NCBI RefSeq assembly: GCF_026212465.1
Contig: NC_080060.1
Span: forward strand, 15,254,141 to 15,318,140
DNA: 64,000 bases
Origin: Amaranthus tricolor
Lineage: Eukaryota > Streptophyta > Magnoliopsida > Caryophyllales > Amaranthaceae
Reading direction: 5' to 3'
Shown here: positions 35,069 through 46,674 of the stretch, one piece after another
How positions within the stretch are numbered: position 1 is the first letter of the stretch
Layout of the letters: every line of letters begins with the position of its first letter
Notes under the pieces: model-generated
The model's input: the letters and a program-made list of their open reading frames with translations, nothing else
The model's database searches: none
What the model was told of the DNA's origin: nothing
Translations under genes and position numbers: made by a program

Positions 35069-35733
35069 TGTCATGGTATCATTTATTTATTTATTTATTT
35101 ATTTATTTAAATTATTAACGTCATATTACCTTATTACCCTTTGACCTTTCGTGTTGATTTTGACTTTCGGTCAACGGGCTTTTTTCTGAATTCCCCATTT
35201 TCCTTGAATGGCCCATGGGCCAGTTACCTCTAAAAAAACCCTAACTCCCCACTTTCCCACAATGTATGGCTCTCCTTGTTTCAAGATGAATAACTATCCA
35301 TTCTTCTCATGACCAGTCCACCTCCCATTACTCCCACTACTCCCATGATAGTTCACTTCTACTCAGATACAACTTGCCTTCCTCACCATTATAAATAAGG
35401 GCTACCATCAAGGAGGGAGGATGATCTAAAAAAATAGCTTTCCTAGTATCCTTGCTTACATTACTTCCTTAGCCTACCCAAACAATAACACTAGCAATCT
35501 CAATCCCGACATTTCCTCTTGCATTCATTCTACAATCGTTCATTCATTAATTTCCGATTTACGTTCTAACTTGAGCGTCGGAGGGGTTTTCCGGGAGATC
35601 ACCCCCCGGACAAGGCTAACGTGTTGTTTTGCAGGAATTCAAGTCGCTTCCTTCCACGAATCGCCGCTCCTGATAACGCTTCCACTTAAAGTATTTCAAG
35701 TGTTTTCCACTTCCTCGTTTCATTACTGAAACA
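35069..35733 (+). repeat. Left LTR
   Basis: Starts TGTCATGGTATC, ends ACTGAAACA. It contains an (ATTT)n run at 35080-35108, and a TATAAATA box at 35390-35397 for the likely promoter. Confidence 0.92.
35390..35397 (+). promoter_or_regulatory. LTR TATA box
   Basis: TATAAATA in the left LTR, repeated at 41646-41653 in the right LTR. It lies about 340 nt before the LTR end, a normal place for the U3/R border. Confidence 0.65.
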
Positions 35734-35736
35734 GTT

Positions 35737-35754
35737 TGGCGCCGTCTGTGGGGA
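35737..35754 (+). other. Primer-binding site
   Basis: TGGCGCCGTCTGTGGGGA begins 3 nt after the LTR end. This type of site is shared by many Tat/Athila-related plant elements and resembles the tRNA-Asp type. Confidence 0.8.
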
Positions 35755-35768
35755 AAGAATAAAAAGTC

Positions 35769-37622
35769 ATGGCTCCTAAGAGAAATCCAACACAAACAGC
35801 AACCGTGCATAGCACAGATACAGACACTTCCGCAGGTCACGCTAATAATCAAGTCGTGACTCGTCGTGATCTGGACATGCTAGCACGCAACCTCACTGCC
35901 GCCTTCTCCGAACAACTCCGCGCCGTCATAAATAATAACCCTGCTCAGCAACGAGTATTGGAAGACATGGTGGAGCAAATAAAGAATCTGCAGGAACGAA
36001 TCAAACCCCATAACGAGATACCGAAATCCCATGAATCTCAGGATAGGAACTCGGGGATGTCACGTTCCAGCAGAAGAAATAAGAAAAGAAGGGAGAGATC
36101 AAGGACACATACAAGCCTCAACAGAAGCAAATCCCAAAACGGGGAATCCAAAACCGCCTTTCGAGATGCCCGTACTTACCTGCAAAACAAGAAGCAGAGG
36201 GCGTTCGAAAGTGTTCAATCATTAGTGGACAAAAGGAGGGAAGAAAGGAAGAAAGCACAACTCACGGGATCTAGCCATCCCACCAGCCCTGTCATAACGC
36301 CGCGGAATGAGACCGGCAAGAGTAGCCTCCCCGAAGATCTTATGCCAATAATCTCTCCGCTGGCTCCGAAGATACTGAATACTCCCAACCCCGGGAAAAT
36401 AAAGATCCCAAATATGGCGGCCTTCGATGGAACATCCTGCCCCGAAGAACACTTGATGGCATACAAAAACTTGATGTTGCTGTACACCACCAACCCAGCA
36501 TTGTGGTGCAAATTCTTTCCATCTACTCTCACAGAAGTAGCCTTGACGTGGTACACCTCTCTTCCAGGGAGAAGTATCCACACCTTTGCCCAATTAGAGA
36601 GCAAATTCTTGGGTCACTTTGTGGCATCCAAAAGGCAGGAGAAATCAAACTTCCATTTGCTTAGCATAACGCAACTGGAAGGGGAATCCATATCATCGTA
36701 TCTGAGGAAATTCCACGAGGCAGTGTTGGAGGTAACGGATTTGGAAGAATCAGTCGCCTTAAACGCCCTAATCAACGGAATGAAGGCTCAAAGGCTCAAG
36801 TTCCAGTTGGTCGAGAGTCAAGTGAAGACATATGCGGAGGCCATGAAGCAGTGTCAAAGCTTCGTCACAGCTTCCGAGATATGTCAGGCACATGACCCCA
36901 AAAAACGAAGGTCAGAAAAAAAGGATCCAATATCCTTCAATCATTTCTCAAGGAGCAGAGAGGAACATTCATCAAGAAGGGATAGAAACTACTTGTCGCG
37001 TCGTCCAGAACCTCCGTCAGATATGGGGCCTCCACGATCCAGACACATATATGTCGCTGAAGGGGAGTCCAGAACACGAAATCTACTAGATGGAGGTAAG
37101 GATCCGCTGTTCAATCGGAACAGGAAGGACATATTCTTCGCCATCCGAGATCAGTTGCCAACTCCACCTCCTACTACCACCCCCTCTGATCGACACAACT
37201 ACAATCTGTGGTGTGATTACCACAAAAAATACGGCCACACTTTGGCCCAATGTCGCGAACTCAAGCGTATCCTACATCAGCTAGCCGACGAGGGGGAGCT
37301 ATCAAGGTTCATCAATCGAAAAGACTATGGCACGAGAGGCGACGCGGAGAGAAGGCCTTGGAACCAGAAAAGAAACGAGGCTAGGCGCGAAAGTTCCAAC
37401 ACACAAGGAACCATCAATATGATTTTCAGCGGCTACACCGAGGAATATCCTACAATCCGCGCCGCGAAAGACAGCGTCCATGCTCTGTTCAAAGGACCCC
37501 CAAAAACCACCTCAAGTGGGCCGATCATGAGATTTGATGCCACTACTTCCCAACCGTTGCAACAACCACACACTGATCCTTTAGTAGTTTCCATCAAGAT
37601 TGGGCAAATGATAGTGAGGTGA
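35769..37622 (+). CDS. Gag polyprotein of Tat-like element, 617 aa, intact
   Basis: ATG at 35769, 18 nt after the primer site region. Domains: a basic Ser/Arg-rich segment (about residues 95-130), a linker, then the retrotransposon gag fold (AAFDGTSCPEEHLMAYKNLM, TLTEVALTWYTSLPGRSI, LEGESISSYLRKFHEAVLEV, about residues 215-350). Near the C-terminus there is a knuckle-like LWCDYHKKYGHTLAQCRELK, with a Cys/His/His/Cys set typical of Tat-type gag. It would form the particle coat and bind genomic RNA in the cytoplasm. The frame ends at TGA 37620-37622, and the protease frame follows in the same phase. Confidence 0.88.
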   Translation: MAPKRNPTQTATVHSTDTDTSAGHANNQVVTRRDLDMLARNLTAAFSEQLRAVINNNPAQQRVLEDMVEQIKNLQERIKPHNEIPKSHESQDRNSGMSRSSRRNKKRRERSRTHTSLNRSKSQNGESKTAFRDARTYLQNKKQRAFESVQSLVDKRREERKKAQLTGSSHPTSPVITPRNETGKSSLPEDLMPIISPLAPKILNTPNPGKIKIPNMAAFDGTSCPEEHLMAYKNLMLLYTTNPALWCKFFPSTLTEVALTWYTSLPGRSIHTFAQLESKFLGHFVASKRQEKSNFHLLSITQLEGESISSYLRKFHEAVLEVTDLEESVALNALINGMKAQRLKFQLVESQVKTYAEAMKQCQSFVTASEICQAHDPKKRRSEKKDPISFNHFSRSREEHSSRRDRNYLSRRPEPPSDMGPPRSRHIYVAEGESRTRNLLDGGKDPLFNRNRKDIFFAIRDQLPTPPPTTTPSDRHNYNLWCDYHKKYGHTLAQCRELKRILHQLADEGELSRFINRKDYGTRGDAERRPWNQKRNEARRESSNTQGTINMIFSGYTEEYPTIRAAKDSVHALFKGPPKTTSSGPIMRFDATTSQPLQQPHTDPLVVSIKIGQMIVR

Positions 37623-38081
37623 GTATTGGTGGATATCGGAAGCACAGACGATCTTATAACGATGGAATGCCTAAGAAAAATGAAATTCGAAGAAAAGCAC
37701 CTGCAACCCCTTGATAAACCTTTGATTGGGTTCGGAGGAAACCAAGTCATTCCAATGGGAACAATCATACTCCCTGTGCGAGTAGGGGGAAGAAGCGGAA
37801 GCAGAATAATGCCCGTGCGATTCACAGTGGTAGATCTGACGTTCCCCTACAACGCCATCATGGGACTCCCACTCATCAACAAGATCAAAGCGGCAATCTT
37901 CCTTCACCAACTCTTGTTACAGTTTGAGCAGGACAACGGACAAGTGGGCATCCTCAAGGGAGACCAGGTAATGGCCCGCCAATGCCTCATCAACACCATG
38001 AAACGAGGAACTTCCGTCATCCCTTCTAAAAGAGGAAGGAGAGAAAAGTCTCCTTCCGTCATGAGTATAGATGGACAATAG
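37623..38081 (+). CDS. Aspartic protease (retropepsin), in frame after the Gag stop
   Basis: Directly after the single TGA the same frame reads VLVDIGSTDDLITMECLRKM, the retropepsin active-site region with DIG in place of DTG or DSG. It continues LIGFGGNQVIPMGTIILPVR and FTVVDLTFPYNAIMGLPLIN, the conserved flap and hydrophobic-Gly block. It ends in TAG at 38081. Relatives usually have Arg before VLVDTG, so TGA may be a decayed CGA or a read-through point. Whether the enzyme is active with Ile at the second position is doubtful. Confidence 0.72.
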   Translation, partial: VLVDIGSTDDLITMECLRKMKFEEKHLQPLDKPLIGFGGNQVIPMGTIILPVRVGGRSGSRIMPVRFTVVDLTFPYNAIMGLPLINKIKAAIFLHQLLLQFEQDNGQVGILKGDQVMARQCLINTMKRGTSVIPSKRGRREKSPSVMSIDGQ

Positions 38082-40209
38082 CCCTCATTCATCAGTCTCA
38101 ATTTCAACTAAAAGCAGCGTTAGTCGAATTAGACAATAGCTCGCATTCATCAGTTACAATCGTTTGTCCGTCACAATTTCAATTTCAATATAGCAGAAGT
38201 TTCAACAATTCATTCATCATCCAACGTCAAATTCCAATGTTTCCAATTATTCGGTGTTATATTCTACTTTCTCGTAATTATCTAGTCTTCAAAATGTAGA
38301 GTTGTCGGACGTACTCGACATCCGTTTACACAGCCTTAAGTTATCAAGTATCAAACGCCCACTAAACTTCCTTATTGCAAATCTTGTTAAAATCATCGTT
38401 TTCTATAAACTCGACAGAAATCAGCGGCATTTGTGAATCGTTTTCTAGTATTGAATTCATTTGCTAACGGAAGCGTTCACCACACATCCGCGGAAGTATT
38501 CTATTTTCCACGAACTGCCCGACAAATGCAAAAAGTAGTTGAGGCTTCTGAATTGAATCTTTAAAACTTGTGGAAGATATCACGAAGGAGCCGCGGTGGC
38601 TATAGATTTTCGAGAATATTGGTCGTGTCTGCAGAGTCTATAAGTCGGACTCTATATATGACCAACTTTCTTGCAATTTTTCTAAGTTATGAAGATTCCG
38701 CAATGAATCCATGCAGGTATTATTTATTCCGCGGCAATGTTCTATATAGCTGAGTTCAATTGCCTTGGTGTTGCCCTACAATTCCTATAAGGCATTAAAA
38801 ATTATTGTGAAAGATGTCTGTGTCATCGATAAGTCGTACCCCCAAAGAGAGGGTCAATATGCATAATTTTTCTAAGTATTTATTTAGCTGTATCCGTGGA
38901 GTCGATAAGTCGGATTCCGATTAGAATGAAAATATAGACAATTTTTCCAAGTACCTATACACTTGAATGTTTCCGGTGAGTCGATAAGTCGGACTCCCAA
39001 GGTGTGTGAAGATGTCAATATTTTCTAAGTTATTAGGCTTCCTCATGAAGCCGGAGAACCGATAAGTCAGACCCTAATTTAGACCCCAAAAGGTAAAAAC
39101 GTTGGGAAAAATCTAAGTATAAGGATTCTTCATTCTACCATCTGACTTATAGATGTGGCGGCGCGTCACTCGTGATAGCCTCGGAATAAAAATGAAGCCG
39201 CGTCATCCTCCTCATTGTTACAAACCCCTACATGATCAGCTTCCAATTTTTTAAAGTTCCAATAAATCCGTACTCATTGTGGAAGGTGTCTGTATGGTCG
39301 ATGAGTCGGACTCCCAAGTGCCCCCAATAATTTTGTGATATATTCTAAATATGGAAGGATTTTCGTATTGTCCGTATGGGTGAAGGCGCTACATTCATTC
39401 CGCGGCATAAAAAGTATTTGCTCATTCCGCGTCATAGAAAGGTAAAGGGCTTGTTAAGACGAGAAAAATTGCGAGTATTTTTATTGTTCCGCGATGTCGA
39501 TAAGTCAGACACCGAAAGTGTGAAAATATTGATAATTTCTCAAAGTTATCAAATTTCCTATCAACGTCGTAGAGTCGATAAGTCGGACCCAAAATTACAC
39601 TCCAAGGGGAATATAAAAAATTCTAAGTATGGAGATTACCCATTCTACCGTCCGACTTATAAATCTGGTGAATCCTTATTCCGCGTCATCCAAGATAGCC
39701 GCGGAATACAACAAGGCCGCGTCATCCTCCTTAGCGTCATATGAGCAACTTCCAATCTTTCGAACCATTCTTATCGATCCGCGATATAGATAAGTCGGAC
39801 CCCCAGGTGCTCCCTACCATTTTTTGAAATATTCTAAGTATGGAAGGATTCTCATATTGAATGTATAGTTGAAGACGCGGACTATTAGTACGCCTCATGG
39901 TTAAAACGAAGGCGCGGAAATATTCTGAGAGGAAGTCCAAGCCGCGTCGTCAAATTCTCACGTGATTTATTACTCTAGCTGAGACAAACTTATTCCGCGA
40001 CATATTATCCTCCTAAAATTCCACGGCACATAAAAGCAAGGAAGATATAACGATAAGGTTGCTATCTTGTCCGTAGGGTCAACAAGTCGGACCCCCCTTT
40101 TGTAAGCAAACTCTAAAAAATATTCTAAGTCATTAAATTTCCATGGTATATGGGTAGTGTAGCTGAAAGTATCAAAATAAAAAGCGTTCGCGTGAAATGC
40201 TCCATAGAT

Positions 40210-40275
40210 GGTAAGGTGTCTCAGTTGGTCTGATGTGCTGCACATTATCCTAGAGGTCGCGAGATCAAACCCTCC
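40210..40275 (+). repeat. tRNA-like unit 1
   Basis: It has an A-box-like TGTCTCAGTTGG at 40217 and a B-box-like GAGATCAAACC about 45 nt later. It is followed by a TTTGCATTTTTGCTGC tail shared with units 2 and 3. Confidence 0.55.
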
Positions 40276-40550
40276 TATTTGCATTTTTGCTGCTAGCTGA
40301 GGGTACTCTGCGGCATTATAAACATCCGCGGCTTTAGCTACTTTATTCATTTTCCCCTCGTATTTATTAAAAAAAAAAAAGAAAAAGAAAATATTGTGAT
40401 CCGCGTAGTAGACAAGTCGGACCCCCTTTGGGGGCTATCTTGTTCCAAAATTTAAAAAATATTCTATGTGTTGCAATTCCCGCGGCATGGTGATAGTGGA
40501 AGCTGAGCTAGGAGTATTGATATTCGAAGCCATGCGATATGCCACACAAG

Positions 40551-40620
40551 GAGCTAGTTGTCTCAGTTGGTTTGAAGTGTTGCCTTATGTATTGGAGGTC
40601 GTGGCTTCGAAACTTCTTGC
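40551..40620 (+). repeat. tRNA-like unit 2
   Basis: A-box-like TGTCTCAGTTGG at 40559 and B-box-like GGCTTCGAAAC about 44 nt later. It lies 342 bp after unit 1. Confidence 0.55.
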
Positions 40621-40875
40621 CAACATTTTTGCTACTGAATATCGATGGCTAAGGCAATCCCGCAACACGCTACAAGCCGCGTCTTCAGGTACAATATACT
40701 CCGAAATATCATGTAAACTTCTTCGTGTGGACCGCAAGGTCGACAAGTCGGACCCCATTGCGTGGGAACAATCTCGAAAATATTCTAAGTATTGAGAATA
40801 GTCACGGCATCCAAGTATTAAAAGCTGGACTGGAAGCACCAAATTATAAAACTTCCGCACAATATGTTACACAAG

Positions 40876-40942
40876 TGGATAGTTGTCTCAGTTGGTCCTG
40901 AGTACTGCATGTTATTCCAAAGGTTGCAGGATCAAACCCTTC
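40876..40942 (+). repeat. tRNA-like unit 3
   Basis: A-box-like TGTCTCAGTTGG at 40884 and B-box-like AGGATCAAACCC about 42 nt later. It lies 325 bp after unit 2. Confidence 0.55.
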
Positions 40943-41335
40943 CATCTACATTTTTGCTGCTGAATGGTACATATGACTGGGGCTACCCCGCGGTGTGCTA
41001 GGAGCCGCGGCTCGGTTTGTTTGGTTGTCTCTTGGATTCAAGGCGTCTTGCATGACTATTTTGAAATGGTCATAACTTTTTCGTTATAACTCGGAATTCG
41101 ACGTGTGAACTGTCGATTCGAAGCTTACGAGCCAAATTTTCATAATCCGTCAGAAGGTTTGCCAGATTGTGGACGTATTACTCCTCATGGGCTTTCGAGT
41201 ATTCTCTACAATCATGTTTCTTCATTAAACCAAGTCCGACGGACACGTATTTTTTCCGCATAAAGGAAGATGTTTCCGATCGTTGGGGCTATTTCCTCAC
41301 ATCATCCTTCATGCGTGGGGCTAAATGTCATGGTA

Positions 41336-41988
41336 TCATTTATTTATTTATTTATTTATTTATTTAAATTATTAACGTCATATTACCTTATTACCCTTTG
41401 ACCTTTCGTGTTGACTTTGACTTTCGGTCAACGGGCTTTTTTCTGAATTCCCCATTTTCCTTGAATGGCCCATGGGCCAGTTACCTCTAAAAAACCCTAA
41501 CTCCCCACTTTCCCACAATGTATGGCTCTCCTTGTTTCAAGATGAATAACTATCTATTATTCCTATGACCAGTCCACCTCCCATTACTCCCACTACTCCC
41601 ATGATAGTTCACTTCTTCTCAGATACAACTTGCCTTCCTCACCATTATAAATAGGGGCTACCATCAAGGAGGGAGGATGATCTAAAAAAATAGCTTTCCT
41701 AGTATCCTTGCTTACATTACTTCCTTAGCCTACCCAAACACTAACACTAGCAATCTCAATCCCGACATTTCCTCTTGCATTCATTCTACAATCGTTCATT
41801 CATTAATTTCCGATTTACGTTCTAACTTGAGCGTCGGAGGGGTTTTCCGGGAGATCACCCCCGGACAAGGCTAACGTGTTGTTTTGCAGGAATTCAAGTC
41901 GCTTCCTTCCACGAATCGCCGCTCCTGATAACGCTTCCACTTAAAGTATTTCAAGTGTTTTCCACTTCCTCGTTTCATTACCGAAACA
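41336..41988 (+). repeat. Right LTR
   Basis: 653 bp, nearly identical to 35069-35733. It is followed by the second ATCAC. Confidence 0.92.
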
Positions 41989-41993
41989 ATCAC

Positions 41994-43199
41994 GAAGACA
42001 TGTTGAACAACGAATAAAATTTACTTACTTTTTGATCAAATGTTATATTATTTGTTGTCACTAACAACAAACACAACCTAACCACATGCTCAAACACAAA
42101 AGCACTTTTTTTGATAATAGTTTCTAAGAAAGGTTTTTTTTTTTCATTTTTTAAAGTAAATGAAGTCTAAATAATTCAAAAGTTGAAGCAAGTAGCGCAT
42201 TTTTCAGGCATTTCCTTCAGCTCGAATTACACCAAGCACCTTTCTTTCACTCAACCTACCTTGTAATAAAAAGTAGAAAATTTATCCAAAATAATCCAAC
42301 TTTTTATTATTTTTCTATGATGATCCTATAATTTTTATTAACCATGAATAATCTCAATTTTAGGATCAGTTACCCAAAAATATTCTTGTCCAAATAATAA
42401 TCGATTTTTGTAGGTTAATTGATATAAAATAATAAAATAAAAATTCAAATATATTAGAAATTAAAAGTTAAAATCAATAATTAACAAACTTACTTGGTTT
42501 CTCTTTTTTTAATGTTATTTATTTTTAAATTTTTTATATTTTAATTTGTTTTTCCATTTTTTAATGCAAAATAATTTTTTAATAGGTTAGAGATTATGTT
42601 GGTGCATTCTTAGCAAATACCCCTATACTTGGAATAATTTGTATTAAATAAAAAAATTGAAATTATAATTAAAAAAAAAAAGCAGCAAAAATTTGAATTA
42701 TTCAACGTAATTTTCCCTACAAAAATTTCAACAGTTTACAATTCTTTGAAAGCCAATAACCCAAATCGCCTGAATTATGCTTTCATTATCATGCAACACA
42801 TTAGAGATTGTGTTGCGAATTCCTTATGCGATTCTTCAAACCCCTATCTTTAGGGGCGGACCTAGAATTTTTGGAATGTGATTGCCTAATATTTTAAAAT
42901 ATGTATTTTAAAGTATGTTTAAATAAAAATTAAATTTTTTATTTCATTGATAGAACGAATGATGCATATATGAAACACAAAAATTAAGTAACAAGATTAT
43001 CATTAATTAATAAGGATTCAACTAACAAATAAATACATATCCACACATCATAGGTGCTAAAACAGGGAAGAAATCTATAAATAACAATTAGTAAAATTAA
43101 TAGGGAAAATTCCATCATAAAAATATAGTAAATTGAGTGGGAGATATGAAAATAAAAAATTATTGCAAACTCGGTGAAATAAATGTGTAATAATATATG
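41994..43199. other. AT-rich intergenic DNA
   Basis: No gene seen. A TAGGGGCGGACCTAGAATTT phrase at about 42852 resembles the start of some dispersed plant repeats, but no matching end was found. Confidence 0.4.
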
Positions 43200-43832
43200 T
43201 GTTTCGGTGATGAAACGAGGAAGTGGAAAACACTTGAAATACGGTAAGTGGAAGTGTGATCAAGAGCGGCGACTCGTGGAAGGATGCGACTTGAATTCCT
43301 GCAAAACAACACGTTAGCCTTGTCCGGGGGGTGATCTCCCGGAAAACCCCTCCGACGCTCAAGTTAGATAGTGGATATGAGAATATGGAGTAAGTGATTA
43401 TAAACTGAATGCAAGAAGATGCTGTTGTGGATGTTATTGGAATTTTTGGTAGGCTAAAGAAGTAGAGAATAAGGGTACTTAAGAGGATTTTTTCGATTTC
43501 CCCCTCCTCTCTGATGGTTGTCCCTATTTATAATGGTGGGGAAGGGAGTTACTTCAGAAATGAGAGGTTGAAGATCATGGGAGTAGTCGGAGGTTACCAA
43601 CCTTGGAAGAAGGATAGCCAAGGAATGAGGGAGAGTGGGAAGTTACTTTTCTGGAAGGTAGTTAGGGTATTGAGAGGTCACTAATCCATGGGCCATTCAA
43701 GGGAGATGGAAAATTCAGAAAAAGGCATGTTGACCGAAAGTCAAAGTCAACGCGAAAGGTCAAGGGGCAATAAGGTAATATGACGTAAATAAATTAAACA
43801 AATAAATAAATTAGATAAACAATACCATGACA
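43200..43832 (-). mobile_element. Solo LTR of the same gag-protease family, inverted
   Basis: On the minus strand it runs from TGTCATGGTATT (43832) to CGAAACA (43200) and matches the LTRs at 35069 and 41336 throughout, though more diverged. It is flanked by an exact ATATG duplication (43195-43199 and 43833-43837). Confidence 0.9.
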
Positions 43833-44087
43833 ATATGTATTGACGGTCCTTTTATACAAAAAAAAAAATCATATTTGAGTATCATATAGGTACCAAACAT
43901 TTCCCTATCATTAAAATTTTTAAAATATGATCATAATTTAAATTAAAACAAAAATGTAGAAAAAAATATAATACATATCACTTGAAAAATAAATATTTAT
44001 ATATATATAAATAAACTATAATGTTGTCTCGTATATTTTTTTCTTAAGTATGATGTTGTATTCTTAGTACTTATAATACATATAACA

Positions 44088-44552
<465 letters not shown>

Positions 44553-45229
44553 TAGAAAAAAAATACTACTACTATGTTACAGTATAACTTTGTTTAGGAA
44601 TCAGGCAAACTATATAATAAACGGTCTAAGTTAAATGACCATGTGTAACACTCGGTTAAAATATCCATTGAAAATAAACTATTTAATAAATGATTAGTCT
44701 CTTAAATATATTAAATAATTATTTGTTTATGCTCTGTTTTGTGCGCGTTTCGTCGGGTAATAAGTTTATCGCGTAACGATTTTACGTCTTACATTTAAAC
44801 CATGCAATTAATTAATTAAATTAAAAAAGTTAGGCTAATGAATGCGTTGGCCAGTTTTGAAGAGGAGGTGGAGGAGTTCATGTGACTTTTCCCTAATTAC
44901 ATGATTAATGTGCATTAATAACGACATTTGAATTGATTAGGAGACTTAAGCTTGCATATATACCAAGTGAATTATAGAAGAAAAAATCAAAGAAATTCTC
45001 CATTTCCGTTGGTATTTTCGGCCAGATAGAGAGAAAAGAGAGAAAAAGAAAAAAAAAATTCTTGAGTTCCTTTTTGTGTGTTGAATTGCTCTAATTTAAT
45101 CTTTTAATTCCTTAGAATGGTAAGTTTTTGATTCATTATTCTCTTACAAAATTTTAATTTCTTTAAAGAATTTTGTTTATACTTTTATTTTATTTATTTT
45201 TCATGATTTTAAATTCTTTAACAAAATTC

Positions 45230-45420
45230 AATTTGTTAGAAGTTAATTTTGTAGCCTTCAAATTTAGTGCTTTTGTGAATTATAGCCTCAATGTTTATTT
45301 TTTTGCAAATTATAGACTCGACAGTATCAAAGTGTACACCATTCAAGCCAAGTGACCATTAACCAACCCACATGACCTTTGAGGCTTTGATCAGCTTAAA
45401 TGACCGTTGTCCATTACTAA
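45230..45420 (+). repeat. Diverged MULE TIR-like fragment
   Basis: GTGAATTATAGCC, TTTTTTTGCAAATTATAG, GACAGTATCAA and CAAGCCAAGTGACC follow in the same order as matching phrases in the MULE 1 TIR (GCGAATCATAGCC, TTTTTTTGCGAATTACAG, GACAGTGTTCAGG, CACATGACC). No internal MULE sequence accompanies it. Confidence 0.45.
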
Positions 45421-45790
45421 TCATCTTTCACTTTTATTGACCACCCCTAACCACCCTTGAATTTCCTAATTACCATTGTGTTTTAGCACTTTAACGTCAT
45501 TTTTACCCATCACAATAATATTGTTTTCGAAAACGTCATTTTCGAAAATCTGTTCGAAACAAGTACTTATTCGCTTATTTTTCGGCACATAGAAGAATTA
45601 TGAGTGTACCTTGATTTAATTTAGTCATATTAATTCATAATTCTTTAGCTTAATTTCAATTTGGTAGAAGAATTTTATTCATGTTTTTTTTAATTTATAT
45701 TAATAGGAAGAAGATAATGGATGAGTGATGTGAATATGCTAGTTTGAATGAATGTTTATATTTTTGCTTCATGATTAAGTATGGTGATGG

Positions 45791-45963
<173 letters not shown>

Positions 45964-46674
45964 GATATACGTTTTTTGTTTCATGAAATTTGTTATAAGT
46001 TTAGTTGATTTAACTATTTTGATTAAAGTGTAATGACGTGTATTGTTATGTTACGGTTCATGTGCGGTGATTAGAAACCGTCGAATTATGAAAGGAGATT
46101 AAAAGGACTTTATTATTTGAATAAAATAAAATAAAAAATAAATAAATCTGGACATAAAATTTTTTACCTAGAAAGTCGCACCTCAAACCTTTAGGGTTGT
46201 AGTGCATTTTGTTCGTCGTTTTACTTTCGGGTGAATTAAAAGTCATTTAAACGCCAAAATTAATTAAAAATTGTAAATGAGTGTTAAAAATTATGAAAAT
46301 TGAGATCCAATGTAATTGATGTCTTTCGGACGCAGTGGTGAAGTTGGATTTTCTTTTTAAATCTTCTGAACTGTCCAAAAAGGCTTGTAAAGTTTCTAGT
46401 CGATTCTGAAAGTTAGAAAGTATTGAGTTTGATGATTTAATCATTTTATATTATGAAGTATAGTGATACCTAGATCGCATAGTTTGATTTTGATGTGAGA
46501 ACATGCTCCAATACGTGATTTTTGAATGTGTGTTAGTGTTTAGGACCTCGGTTCATAAGAGGTTGAGATATCATACGTGAAGGTATTGTGTTGAACTGCC
46601 GTGATACTAAGGTATGTGCTTAGACCATACTTTTGTAATTGGTTATGTAAAGTAATGTTGTATTTATTTTAGGA

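Larger units (their letters stand above)
38082..41335 (+). repeat. Non-coding 3' half with dispersed repeats, no pol
   Basis: No RT or integrase motif is seen in any frame. About twelve copies of a GTCGATAAGTCGGACTCCC-like phrase (near 38639, 38831, 38901, 38980, 39061, 39298, 39495, 39573, 39787, 40083, 40409, 40741) are usually followed by TATTCTAAGTAT. Inverted copies (CCGTCCGACTTATA) occur at about 39138 and 39648. PPT-like GTGGGGCTAAA precedes the right LTR. Confidence 0.75.
35069..41988 (+). mobile_element. Complete non-autonomous LTR retrotransposon, gag-protease only (Tat-like)
   Basis: LTRs at 35069-35733 and 41336-41988 are nearly identical and flanked by an exact 5-bp duplication, ATCAC (35064-35068 and 41989-41993). 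A TGGCGCCGTCTGTGGGGA primer site follows the left LTR. Gag and a protease fragment are the only coding. RT, RNase H and integrase are absent; about 3.2 kb of non-coding repeats fills the 3' half. It must rely on enzymes from a relative. The intact 617-codon gag and near-identical LTRs point to recent insertion. Confidence 0.92.

Noticed and set aside
36215..37910. Minus-strand frames opposite gag and protease
   Set aside because: Shadows of the intact plus-strand gag; no motifs.
39376..40860. Frames in the 3' half of the gag-protease element
   Set aside because: They arise from the GATAAGTCGGAC repeats and tRNA-like units; none continues a pol domain.
43075..43362. 95-codon minus frame GVFREITPRTRLTCCFAGIQ
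   Set aside because: It lies in the solo LTR and its flank; the same stretch occurs in every LTR copy as leader sequence and is not a known protein.
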